Source: Paludibaculum fermentans | GTDB taxonomy: Bacteria > Acidobacteriota > Terriglobia > Bryobacterales > Bryobacteraceae | Assembly: GCF_015277775.1 (NCBI RefSeq) | Contig: NZ_CP063849.1 | Location: 9,129,501-9,193,500 of the forward strand | Direction: 5' to 3' | Length of the DNA stretch: 64,000 nucleotides | Shown here: one piece after another, positions 8,436 through 15,467 of the stretch | Numbering within the stretch: position 1 is the first letter of the stretch | Layout: every line of letters begins with the position of its first letter | Notes under the pieces: model-generated | Database searches by the model: none | What the model saw: the letters and a program-made list of their open reading frames with translations, nothing else | What the model was told of the DNA's origin: nothing | Made by a program: the position numbers and the translations under genes

Positions 8436-8933
8436 TCAGTAGTAGGCGATGGCCCTTCCGGCCAGGATAATCCCGGTCCACAGGGTGAGCGAGGCAATGG
8501 CGGCCACCCGGGCCTGTCCGGGCAGGGTGTCCTGCTGATCCCACTCCGCCACCCGGCGGTAGACCGTCGAATGGAAGATGAGAGGGTTCAGCCCGGCCAG
8601 CACGAGCAGCAGGATCTTGATCCGGAAGGCCGTGTTTCCATAGGACTTCGCGGCCTCGGCCAGAAACAGCAGCACCCCGCTGACGAACATGGCGGCGAAC
8701 CCGATCCAAGTCAGCGGCAGGATCCGGCCGGCCACGCTGGACACCGGTTCACGTCTAAGAACCAGTCCCAGCAGGCGCAGGTCGACGATGGCCACGGTCC
8801 CGGCCAGCAGCGCGATGGCCAGCACGTGCACTGTTTCAATGAGGGGAAAGAGCAGATCGGACTCGCGGATGACGGTGGCGAACTGCGTGTCGTTGAGCCA
8901 TTGGAAAAGGTAAGGGACATTTGTTTGCAGCAT
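8436..8933 (-). CDS. DUF6644-like four-helix membrane protein, copy 1
   Basis: 165 residues, first gene of the unit. Four transmembrane segments lie at about 28-50, 68-90, 104-124 and 140-162. Motifs shared with its downstream paralogue are FQWLNDTQFATVIRESDLLFPLIETVHVLA, LFLAEAAKSYGNTAFRIKILL and ILAGRAIAYY. The pair probably arose by tandem duplication. The two proteins may form a heterodimer, since both copies keep the same intramembrane Glu and His positions. The gene starts about 80 bases from an AT-rich promoter region with an inverted repeat. The function is not established. Confidence 0.8.
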   Translation of the reverse strand: MLQTNVPYLFQWLNDTQFATVIRESDLLFPLIETVHVLAIALLAGTVAIVDLRLLGLVLRREPVSSVAGRILPLTWIGFAAMFVSGVLLFLAEAAKSYGNTAFRIKILLLVLAGLNPLIFHSTVYRRVAEWDQQDTLPGQARVAAIASLTLWTGIILAGRAIAYY

Positions 8934-9008
8934 CCTGGGGATCCTGGAATGGGCGGTGAGCCGGTGACCGCGGCCCAGGTTGGTGACCGGGCCGCAGCCT
9001 TCTGAGTA

Positions 9009-9031
9009 TAGTAGATTATATCCGTCTACTA
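9009..9031. promoter_or_regulatory. Operator-like inverted repeat over a promoter
   Basis: TAGTAGA-N9-TCTACTA is a perfect 7-base inverted repeat. The minus-strand hexamer TATAAT (9020-9015) lies inside it and would serve as the -10 box of the DUF6644/cytochrome unit. A protein bound here would occlude RNA polymerase. Confidence 0.5.
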
Positions 9032-9056
9032 ACTATAGATTGATTTAGTATACGTC

Positions 9057-9720
9057 AGATTGCCGGGTGGCGAAATGGGGGTGGAGAGGCGTTGGGAGGG
9101 AAGGATTGGTGAGGCTGAAGGGGAGACGGAGAGGCGGACGGGGAGTGGGCGGGGGGCACGAAGAACGGCCAGGGGATTGAGTTCCGCCGGGTCTGCCTTT
9201 CGGACGGCGGCTGGGCGGAGGAGGCGATCGCAGGAAGAGTACTTCAGCCATCCGCAAGGAACCTGAATCTCGGAGACGCGCCAGAAGCCTGGTGCTTGGG
9301 GAAGGCGAGTACGCAAGGCGAAAGAAGAGCCCCGGTCCTTGTGATCCCAAGGGTCTGGACGTTGCGGACGATTGCGGCCAAGAGGCGGCAGCCGACGAGG
9401 GAGTGCTTGGAAGTGCCAGGTTTGAGCCTGAGGCTCGTGGAGCGGCATGAGACGCCAACTCTTCGGACTATCGATAAGGCCGGGTACCGTCAAGCACTCC
9501 GGTAATGAACTTTGAAACTTGGACCACAGCCTAAAACTTCAATTGCTGGACGCGGCCTTGCGGATGCTGCCAGTTCCGGCAAGCGGTCCAACGAATATGA
9601 TGCAATCGAGAGGGTTCAGCTTCCTGAGCGCTGTGCCGCATGGTGTCGCGCCTATGCGGCGACGCCGGTTTCCCCTGCCTCGCAACACTGCACTCTGTGC
9701 CCAAGAGCGCTCCCAGGAAT
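9057..9720. other. Gene-poor stretch; purine-rich segment
   Basis: I see no convincing gene on either strand. The part from about 9065 to 9340 is strikingly purine-rich on the plus strand (long G/A runs). This produces artificial Arg/Glu/Gly-rich open frames without a ribosome site or recognisable motif. The remainder (9500-9720) may be decayed coding DNA. Confidence 0.5.
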
Positions 9721-10197
9721 CTAACGAGGTCTGCGATTCTTCGCGACGCAGTGGATCAGCCGTTCCCGCTGCAAGATGACGGAATCGAGATCGGCGGATT
9801 CCCAACCGTTCGCCGAGCACTCCTGTAACAGGTTTTCTGCGCAAGCCATCAGGCTTCTGATAAACGGATCAGGGGCAAAATCGAACTGGTGCATTACATT
9901 CGTCCCGCCAACCATTCTTTGGACGAACCCAACTTGCCAGGATTCTCGGCGCTTGGCGAAGACCCGGACCAGGTACGGCCCATCCATGAAACTCACTTCA
10001 GCATTCCGCCTTCTACCATCAACGAGAGCAACCGCAGCCTCAAGACACCACCTCACTACAACTATCGGGAAATCGCTCCAATGCGGTTCTGGAAAAGCCA
10101 GTGTTCCAAATTCGCACCAGATTTGGCCGCAAATGCTTCCGTGGTTGGAACGGGTGAGAGTTCCCGGCAGAACGCGGAGCAGGAATTCCGTTGTCAT
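9721..10197 (-). CDS. Hypothetical protein, immunity-protein-like size and context
   Basis: About 158 residues from ATG 10197; a GTG 6 bases upstream in the same frame is an alternative, and neither has a strong ribosome site. It is a soluble mixed alpha/beta protein with central segments VVRWCLEAAVALVDG, EVSFMDGPYLVRVFAKRRESWQVGFVQR and a C-terminal helix DPFIRSLMACAENLLQECSANGW. I do not recognise the family. Small acidic-to-neutral single-domain proteins with this strand-rich core, isolated in gene-poor DNA, are often polymorphic-toxin immunity proteins; that is a suggestion only. The gene is visibly less GC-rich than its neighbours, which fits horizontal acquisition. Confidence 0.6.
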   Translation of the reverse strand: MTTEFLLRVLPGTLTRSNHGSICGQIWCEFGTLAFPEPHWSDFPIVVVRWCLEAAVALVDGRRRNAEVSFMDGPYLVRVFAKRRESWQVGFVQRMVGGTNVMHQFDFAPDPFIRSLMACAENLLQECSANGWESADLDSVILQRERLIHCVAKNRRPR

Positions 10198-10859
10198 GTT
10201 CACCAGAAAGTTCCAGCGTACCTGAGTGCCATTGACTGCTAAAGGTCAAACGGATGCCCAGGGAATCCAGGAAGCAACGGCACTAAGCAATCCGCCATGA
10301 ACTGAAGGCTGCGGAGCGCAACACTGCGGAGGCTGAACTACCGGCGTCCAAGGAGCACTTGGCGGCTCTGTTCGGTCAGGTTGACAAACCCCTGGAAGTG
10401 GGCGGATGCGGCCCCATCGTTCGCGACACCAGTGAGTACATCCAGGCGAACGGCCTCGACGAACAGCGAACAGCTTCGTGGGTGCGGCGGGTACTGCGAC
10501 TGTATGGTCGTGAATGCGGCAGACGTCCTCGTGTGTCACTCCCCATCTCGCCGCGAAAGTATCCATCTTCGGCGGCGACAATTGGCTGGCCGCTATTGCC
10601 TTGGTCACTTCCCACCGGTGGCCACAGGATCGTTCACCAAAGCCGCGTGTTGGACTCGCTGCCGCCGGTGGACTTGCGGTCTTGAGTGCCGCAGCACAAC
10701 CGTCGCGCAGTTCGAAAACCGCCGGCGCGTCGGAACTAGACGGGAGACAGGAATCCGCGGTCCTGAAGCATTTGAGCAAAAGGTCTGACAAGCCGGGTCC
10801 CACTCCACCGTTCCGCCAATGGACGCCCAGCCGCCATGATCCCGCCTCCACCAATCCCG
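10198..10859. other. Gene-poor stretch, possibly decayed coding DNA
   Basis: Several overlapping open frames occur on both strands, but none has a ribosome site, a start that fits or a sequence I recognise. A plus-strand stretch near 10302-10500 reads like protein (helical, Glu/Ala-rich), but it is preceded by an in-frame stop and has no start. I treat the region as remnant or non-coding. Confidence 0.4.
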
Positions 10860-11729
10860 TCACTCTGCCGGAACGGCGGAGATCCCTGCGGCCCTGATCG
10901 CCCCATCGAGTTGAGAAGCAGTGATGACAGCGGAGTCGTAGCTCACGAGAAACCCGCTCTGTCCTTCTGCGAAGCCGAATCCAGTCACACCCTCCATATC
11001 CAATAGGCCCTCCAGTGACGATGGGGAGGCTGCGCCCTCCATCGAGTATTGGCGAGACGGTCCCCGCGGATGCAGCCGCTCATACTCTTCCAGGTGGCCA
11101 CGCCAAATCTGGGCTCGAGCGGCATTCACAGGAACATCGCAATGGCCCTTCTCGTAGCAGTCCACCAGCAGCCGAAGCGCACTCGACTCTCCCTGCTCCG
11201 CGGCCCGCTCCAGCCACATCAGCCCCTCCTCGGTATCCTTCTCGCCTCCCTCCCCGAGCAGGAGCATGAAGCCGAGATCGTACCGAGACTCCGCTTCACC
11301 CGCCTCCGCGGCCAGACGATACCACCGGACAGCTTCCACCAAATCCTGAGGACCGGCCCAATCCCCGGTCGCATACGCAACTCCCAATGCGCGTTGTGCG
11401 TGAACGCTCCCCAGCCGGCCGGCCCGCAGGAGTTCCCGCTGATATTCCGGATTCGACTCATAAGGCTGCAACTCGCGATGAGCCAGAAACCAGATTGCCT
11501 CGGGATGTTCCTGGGCGGCAGCGGCCCGCATTAGTCCCAGCATGGAGCCGCGCATCAAATCATCGTCACAGGGAGTGCACCAAAAGTAATGATAGGCGAG
11601 CTGATACTCCGCCTCGCAATCGCCGAGATCGACCCAAGGCTGCCAGAGACGCACGACGCCTTCCCAGTCATCGCCATCGAGCGCCTGCTTTGTTTTTGCG
11701 AGTAATTCCTGACGCAGGGGTTCTTCCAC
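10860..11729 (-). CDS. Sel1/TPR-like repeat protein with HMA-like C-terminal domain
   Basis: 289 residues from a GTG start. Residues about 10-225 form Sel1-like helical repeats: AEYQLAYHYFWCT, AQRALGVAYATGDWAGPQDLVEAVRWYRLAAEAGEAESRYDLGFMLLLGEGG and TEEGLMWLERAAEQGESSALRLLVDCYEKG. The last ~50 residues (LEGLLDMEGVTGFGFAEGQS, then a YDS segment and LDGAIRAAGI) follow the beta-alpha-beta pattern of heavy-metal-associated domains. The CxxC metal site is missing: the loop expected to carry it has no cysteine. No signal peptide is seen, so it is probably a cytoplasmic scaffold. There are no operon partners. The Sel1 assignment is firm; the HMA-like tail is inference from pattern. Confidence 0.82.
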   Translation of the reverse strand: MEEPLRQELLAKTKQALDGDDWEGVVRLWQPWVDLGDCEAEYQLAYHYFWCTPCDDDLMRGSMLGLMRAAAAQEHPEAIWFLAHRELQPYESNPEYQRELLRAGRLGSVHAQRALGVAYATGDWAGPQDLVEAVRWYRLAAEAGEAESRYDLGFMLLLGEGGEKDTEEGLMWLERAAEQGESSALRLLVDCYEKGHCDVPVNAARAQIWRGHLEEYERLHPRGPSRQYSMEGAASPSSLEGLLDMEGVTGFGFAEGQSGFLVSYDSAVITASQLDGAIRAAGISAVPAE

Positions 11730-11854
11730 GGATCAATGCTAACAGGAGCGCTCGGAGGGTTGGCCCGCGCGGCCCGCAACGCCGCATCTCTGTTCTCGAA
11801 CCAGGAGTTTCTCGACGAGCATCGAGCCTCTGGGCACGTCGGCGCCCTTATCCC

Positions 11855-12184
11855 TCACGCTTCTGCCCGCTGGTCCGCCCATTTCAAGATCGCGTCCAGC
11901 GCCGGACACAGAGCTTGGCCCCAGATGGTCAGCCGGTACTCCACCTTGGGCGGAACCTGCGGATACGCCTGGCGGTGCACGATGCCGTCCGCCTCCAGCG
12001 CCTTCAGTTGTTGCCCCAGCATCTTCTGCGTAATTCCGGGGATGGCCCGCTCGAGATCGGAAAAACGCAGAACCTTGCCGCCGAAGAGGTGGAACAGAAT
12101 CACCAGCTTCCATCGGCCTTCCAGCAGCCGCAGGGCTGCTTCGACATCGGCTGCCGCCGAGACGGGCGTGTAGCGTTTGGACAT
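11855..12184 (-). CDS. HxlR-family winged-helix transcriptional regulator
   Basis: 109 residues from ATG 12184, with AGGAG 6 bases upstream. The HxlR core is evident: VEAALRLLEGRWKLVILFHLFGGKVLRFSDLERAIPGITQKMLGQQLKALEADGIVHRQAYPQVPPKVEYRLTIWGQALCPALDAILKWAD. This covers the helix-turn-helix (about 40-65) and the beta wing (about 70-85). The family binds as a dimer and often senses electrophiles or redox stress. It is divergent from an SDR oxidoreductase across a 93-base gap, so regulation of that gene and of itself is likely. The residues after the winged helix contain one Cys (LCPAL) that could be a redox sensor; this is speculation. Confidence 0.92.
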   Translation of the reverse strand: MSKRYTPVSAAADVEAALRLLEGRWKLVILFHLFGGKVLRFSDLERAIPGITQKMLGQQLKALEADGIVHRQAYPQVPPKVEYRLTIWGQALCPALDAILKWADQRAEA

Positions 12185-12277
12185 GACTCGCTCCTAACTT
12201 ACTTTTTCGTGCGTACTTCCCATTTTAGGAGTAGCATGGCACACTTGCCTCGTGACAGCCAGAACAGGTAACTCCCA
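12185..12277. promoter_or_regulatory. Divergent promoter region, HxlR / SDR
   Basis: The gap between two divergent starts contains near-direct repeats TTACTT (12200-12205) and GTACTT (12213-12218), 13 bases apart from start to start. They lie in an AT-richer patch and are a plausible HxlR binding site. The -35/-10 boxes are not clear enough to place. Confidence 0.4.
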
Positions 12278-13093
12278 ATGACAACCACCCATAGCAACTA
12301 CCCCTTCCCGGTCGCCTCGGAGGAGTTCCAAGGCAAGCGGGTCCTGGTGACCGGCGGAACTAAAGGCGCCGGCGAAGCCATGGTCCGCCGCTTTCTTCTA
12401 GCCGGCGCACGCGTCTGTACCGCGGCACGGTCCCCGCTGCCCGCCGGTCAGGCGCCCACCCTCTTTGTGCAGGCCGACCTCGGAAGTGCCGACGGCATCC
12501 GCGCGTTAGCCGGCCGAGTTCTGGACGAGTGGGGCGGAGTCGACATCCTGGTCAATTGCGTGGGTGGCTCGGACGCGCCCAATGGGGGCTACTCCGCTTT
12601 GACTGACGAACACTGGCAGACGGCGCTCAACATGAACTTATTGGCTGCCGTGCGTTGCGACAGGCACTTTCTGCCCGGCATGATCGAACGCAAAGCCGGC
12701 GTCATCCTGCACGTGGCCTCGATTCAGCACCGGTTGCCCTTGTACGATTCCACCCTGGCGTACGCAGCCGCGAAGGGGGCGCTCAGCACCTACAGCAAAG
12801 GGCTCGCCAACGAGGTCGGCCCTCTGGGCGTGCGCGTCAACATGATCTCCCCCGGCTTCATCGAAACCTCCGGCGCGCATGGCATGATCGTCGCCTTGGC
12901 CGCGAGCCGGGGCACCGACGAGAGCACGGCACGCCAGGCCATCATGGACACGATTGGCGGCATTCCCATCGGCCGGCCGGCACAGCCTGAGGAAGTGGCC
13001 GAACTGGCCGCGTTCCTGGCCTCCCCTCGAGCGGCGTCCATCCACGGCAGCGACTATGTGATCGATGGCGGCACGATGCCCACCACGTCCTGA
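12278..13093 (+). CDS. SDR family NAD(P)-dependent oxidoreductase
   Basis: 271 residues, classical short-chain dehydrogenase length. The cofactor motif TGGTKGAG is at about 25-32 (TGxxxGxG), and an NCVGG variant of NNAG follows strand 4 (about 93-97). The catalytic triad is a Ser in HVASIQ (about 149), Y162 and K166 (YAAAK). After strand 6 comes SPGFIET, and the C-terminal VIDGGTMP is typical of the family. The acidic residue that would select NAD is replaced by AARSP, which leans towards NADP. The substrate is unknown. It is divergent from an HxlR regulator, an arrangement often seen for stress-inducible reductases. A 10-base-pair hairpin follows the gene. Confidence 0.92.
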   Translation: MTTTHSNYPFPVASEEFQGKRVLVTGGTKGAGEAMVRRFLLAGARVCTAARSPLPAGQAPTLFVQADLGSADGIRALAGRVLDEWGGVDILVNCVGGSDAPNGGYSALTDEHWQTALNMNLLAAVRCDRHFLPGMIERKAGVILHVASIQHRLPLYDSTLAYAAAKGALSTYSKGLANEVGPLGVRVNMISPGFIETSGAHGMIVALAASRGTDESTARQAIMDTIGGIPIGRPAQPEEVAELAAFLASPRAASIHGSDYVIDGGTMPTTS

Positions 13094-13165
13094 CCGGGTG
13101 GCCGGCCCGGGACGTCTCGGTGTGTGACTCGCCGGATAGGCGCTTGATCTCTGAAGCCGTCAGGG

Positions 13166-13194
13166 GCTGGGGACGTCCTGAAAGCGTCCCCAGC
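13166..13194 (+). terminator. Stem-loop after the SDR gene
   Basis: GCTGGGGACG (13166-13175) pairs perfectly with CGTCCCCAGC (13185-13194) across a 9-base loop. There is no clear T-run, so it may be a terminator, an mRNA-stabilising end or a dispersed palindrome. Confidence 0.5.
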
Positions 13195-13235
13195 TTTCGC
13201 ACCGCCGCACCTGTCCTGATCAGCGGTGCGCCCTG

Positions 13236-13263
13236 ACGCACTTCTCCCTCAATTCCGGCATTA
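13236..13263 (+). repeat. Repeated leader element, copy A
   Basis: The 28-base segment starting ACGCACTTCTCCCTCAATTC recurs at 14445-14472 with three or so substitutions. In both places it lies about 120-180 bases upstream of a lineage-specific hypothetical gene with a good ribosome site (13383 and 14627). This suggests that leader and gene were duplicated together. Confidence 0.65.
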
Positions 13264-13382
13264 AACCGTCTTCATTGCCCGTCGCTCAGGATTTATCTTC
13301 TCTTTCCATCCAAGCGCTTACAGCCGTACCCTCCTGAGTTGCTCGTCCCCATGGTGTACAACCTCGGCCAAGGAGCAACCAC

Positions 13383-13856
13383 ATGGAAATCTTCAAACCG
13401 GCGACGGACGGCTTCACGCCGTCGCGCCACTTTCTGCAAACCAGCGGCGCCGAGAACTCCCTCATCCTGGGAGACGACTCGGCCAGCGTCATCACCTGCA
13501 TCGAGGACCAGGGCCTCTTCAAGGCCCTCCGCGACGACGTCCACCAGCACGTCGCCCCCGCCACCCGCCTCGAGCAGCACATGGCCGACTCCATTGCCGA
13601 GGAACTTTGGCGCAACTCCCGGCATTCTCTCGTCGAAACCACCGCCCTCTGCGTGGCCATCGAGCGCGATTGGGAATCGGTCACGAAGGAGTGCCCCAAC
13701 GCCGATCCCGCTTACCGCACCTACGTCGCCATTCGCGACAGGAGCGCCCGCGACACGGCTTGTATCCGCACCAGCCAGGACTTCGAAGCCCGCACTTGGC
13801 GTCGCAGCCGCGCCGACCTCGCCACCCTCCGCACCTACAGGACGAAGCCCCGCTAA
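13383..13856 (+). CDS. Lineage-specific hypothetical protein
   Basis: 157 residues, ATG preceded by AAGGAG with 8-base spacing. It is a soluble, mostly helical protein. Its central segment (APATRLEQHMADSIAEELWR, then a TALCVAIERDWESV segment) resembles the corresponding Glu-rich helix in the gene at 14627 (CIEEEIFHRILTHTWNLRRIESFE), so both probably belong to one diverged acidobacterial family. There is no signal peptide, membrane segment or catalytic motif. The C-terminal RTYRTKPR is basic. A 24-base gap separates it from the next open frame. The strong codon-wise openness of the opposite strand here is a GC artefact. Function unknown. Confidence 0.72.
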   Translation: MEIFKPATDGFTPSRHFLQTSGAENSLILGDDSASVITCIEDQGLFKALRDDVHQHVAPATRLEQHMADSIAEELWRNSRHSLVETTALCVAIERDWESVTKECPNADPAYRTYVAIRDRSARDTACIRTSQDFEARTWRRSRADLATLRTYRTKPR

Positions 13857-13880
13857 CGTCCGAAACCGGAGCCCAACGCC

Positions 13881-14909
13881 ATGACGAAACGAACCCGTTG
13901 CCACCGCCGCACGCCGCACGCCACCAACCGGCACAGCCTCTACCGCCTGCCTGCCGGCATCGAAGCCAGCCTCTGCCAACAGTCGTTGGAGCAGACGGAG
14001 GACATCGCTGACCCGCGCTTCCGCACCCTGTTCGTCCAACGCCTCCTTCTCCGAGGCCATGAGCGCCGCCTCTTCCAACTCGAAGCCAAACTCTGGGCAG
14101 AAGCCCTTCATGTCAGCAATGGAGCCCGCCGCCAGGCCGTGCTCTGGATTCACCAGAACCACGCCGAGGTCCTCCAAATCCTGGGCCGCTACCACGCCTG
14201 GATCTGTGCCCGAATCACCGCCGTCCAGAAGGCCCTCCGCCCCTTCCTCGCCCAGGAGCGCGCTCGCCAGGCCGCCAGCACCCCTGCGGTGTTCGCGGCC
14301 GCGGCCGGCTCTAGTCGACCCATCACCCTGGCCGTTCCAAACGAAGCCGACGGCCGCCACCCAGCCCGTGACGCAAACCGGGCAAGCGCGGAGTCGGTCG
14401 CACCCCTGCAGTCCCTCAGGCAGCCGTCCGGCACCTCCAAGCCAACGCACTTCTCCCCCAATTCCGGTATTGAGCGATTGGCTGTCACCGCATCCGAAAC
14501 TCTTTATTTCGTTTCTTTTCAACAAAAGCCCTCAGAAATGGGTCAATTTCCCTTGACTCCCCACGTTACCCTGGAATCGCGCCGGCACCCACGCCGGCCA
14601 TTTTCATTTACAAGGAGTTTGACATCATGGCTACCGCCGCTCAGATCACCGCCAACCAGGCCAACGCAAAACAGTCCACCGGACCCGTCTCCATCCAAGG
14701 CAAGGCCCGCTCATCCCAGAACGCCCGCCGCCACGGCTTCACCGCCCAGCACCTTAGCATCACGCCCGAAGACCGTATCGCGTTCACAGCCCTCGAAGCT
14801 TCCCTCCGCCTCGATACCCGGCCCGCCAACTGCATCGAGGAGGAGATCTTCCACCGCATCCTCACTCACACCTGGAACCTCCGCCGCATCGAATCCTTCG
14901 AATGCTTGA
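13881..14909 (+). CDS. Hypothetical protein; only the N-terminal part looks coding
   Basis: The frame from ATG 13881 (GGAG 11 bases upstream) runs 342 codons. The first ~130 residues look like a real helical protein (DPRFRTLFVQRLLLRGHERRLFQLEAKLW, WIHQNHAEVLQILGRYHAW). After about residue 185 the translation turns into Ser/Pro/Thr-rich low-complexity text. It also runs through a leader repeat, a promoter-like stretch and 283 bases of the gene at 14627 in another frame. I suspect a short gene whose original stop was lost by frameshift or fusion to the next cassette. The true end is uncertain. It starts 24 bases after the preceding gene. Confidence 0.4.
   Translation: MTKRTRCHRRTPHATNRHSLYRLPAGIEASLCQQSLEQTEDIADPRFRTLFVQRLLLRGHERRLFQLEAKLWAEALHVSNGARRQAVLWIHQNHAEVLQILGRYHAWICARITAVQKALRPFLAQERARQAASTPAVFAAAAGSSRPITLAVPNEADGRHPARDANRASAESVAPLQSLRQPSGTSKPTHFSPNSGIERLAVTASETLYFVSFQQKPSEMGQFPLTPHVTLESRRHPRRPFSFTRSLTSWLPPLRSPPTRPTQNSPPDPSPSKARPAHPRTPAATASPPSTLASRPKTVSRSQPSKLPSASIPGPPTASRRRSSTASSLTPGTSAASNPSNA
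14445..14472 (+). repeat. Repeated leader element, copy B
   Basis: Second copy of the 28-base element found at 13236. It is followed after about 155 bases by the hypothetical gene at 14627, with a TTGACT hexamer and a GCCGGC-N6-GCCGGC hairpin in between. Confidence 0.65.
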
Positions 14910-15334
14910 TCCTCGCCGAAACGGACCCATTGGCCGAAACCGACCCGCACGGCGCCCAACTCGACCGCTATGCCCGTTACCGCCGCGACCTCGAACGCGG
15001 CCTCTACCGAGCCATCAAGGAACTCAGCAAACTCCAAACCGAGCGAGCCGCCCTCGCCCAGCAACACCCCGATGTCGTCAAAGGCGTCCGTGAGAACGTC
15101 CCCTTGGCCGAAGTCACCCGCCTGACCAGCAACACCGATGAACTCTTCTTCTACGAAGGCTATGGCCGCCCAAGGCGCGCCCTCGAACACCTCACCACCG
15201 GCATCGACACGAACCACCCCGACAACCAGGACCCGCTCGGCGGCCTCCAGCCGATCCGCATTCCACGAAACGAAGCCAACCCCGCCGCCGCAGACGGACT
15301 GCCTGACAACTTCTACAACGTGTCCAAGCGCTGA
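14627..15334 (+). CDS. Lineage-specific hypothetical protein with STGP/GKARSSQNA motif
   Basis: 235 residues, ATG preceded by AAGGAG (9 bases). The N-terminus ANQANAKQSTGPVSIQGKAR followed by SSQNARRHG is the signature of a large family of unknown function that is heavily expanded in Acidobacteriota. A helical core follows (about 60-150, IEEEIFHRILTHTWNLRRIESFECLILAE, RYARYRRDLERGLYRAIKELSKLQTERA), then a low-complexity C-terminus (RNEANPAAADGLPDNFYNVSKR). The basic N-terminal motif could contact nucleic acid, but no function is known. It lies directly before the tandem array at 15364. One copy of the dispersed 14-base motif falls inside its 3' end (15264-15277). Confidence 0.8.
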   Translation: MATAAQITANQANAKQSTGPVSIQGKARSSQNARRHGFTAQHLSITPEDRIAFTALEASLRLDTRPANCIEEEIFHRILTHTWNLRRIESFECLILAETDPLAETDPHGAQLDRYARYRRDLERGLYRAIKELSKLQTERAALAQQHPDVVKGVRENVPLAEVTRLTSNTDELFFYEGYGRPRRALEHLTTGIDTNHPDNQDPLGGLQPIRIPRNEANPAAADGLPDNFYNVSKR

Positions 15335-15363
15335 AGACCACCCCAGCGCCATGTCACGCCGAG

Positions 15364-15467
15364 TTGACGAAACGAAGCCGCTAATCATCGACGAAGCTGC
15401 CGAGCATTGACGAAGCCGTCGATTATCGATGAAACCGTCGAGCATTGACGAAACGAAGCCGCCATCA
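15364..15467 (+). repeat. Degenerate tandem array of ~19-base units
   Basis: Five consecutive units: 15364-15387, 15388-15406, 15407-15425, 15426-15444 and 15445-15467. Each has the form T(T/C)GA(C/T)GAA-(AC/GC/CC)-(G/C)CCG-N-N-(ATCA/AGCA/ATTA). The first and last units carry a 4-base ACGA insertion, giving GACGAAACGAAGCC. The array is not in one reading frame. No spacers of CRISPR type are present. Confidence 0.65.

Noticed and set aside
10246-10863. 205-codon minus-strand frame between two accessory genes
   Set aside because: No start with a ribosome site, Pro/Arg/Ser-rich text without secondary-structure pattern, and competing frames on both strands.
13293-14525. 410-codon minus-strand frame, Gly/Val/Ala-rich
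   Set aside because: Antisense to the genes at 13383 and 13881, which have ribosome sites and protein-like sequence; the minus frame is repetitive and without motifs.
15364-15467. Possible CRISPR array
   Set aside because: Units are directly abutting with no unique spacers, they are degenerate, and no cas gene is present in the window.
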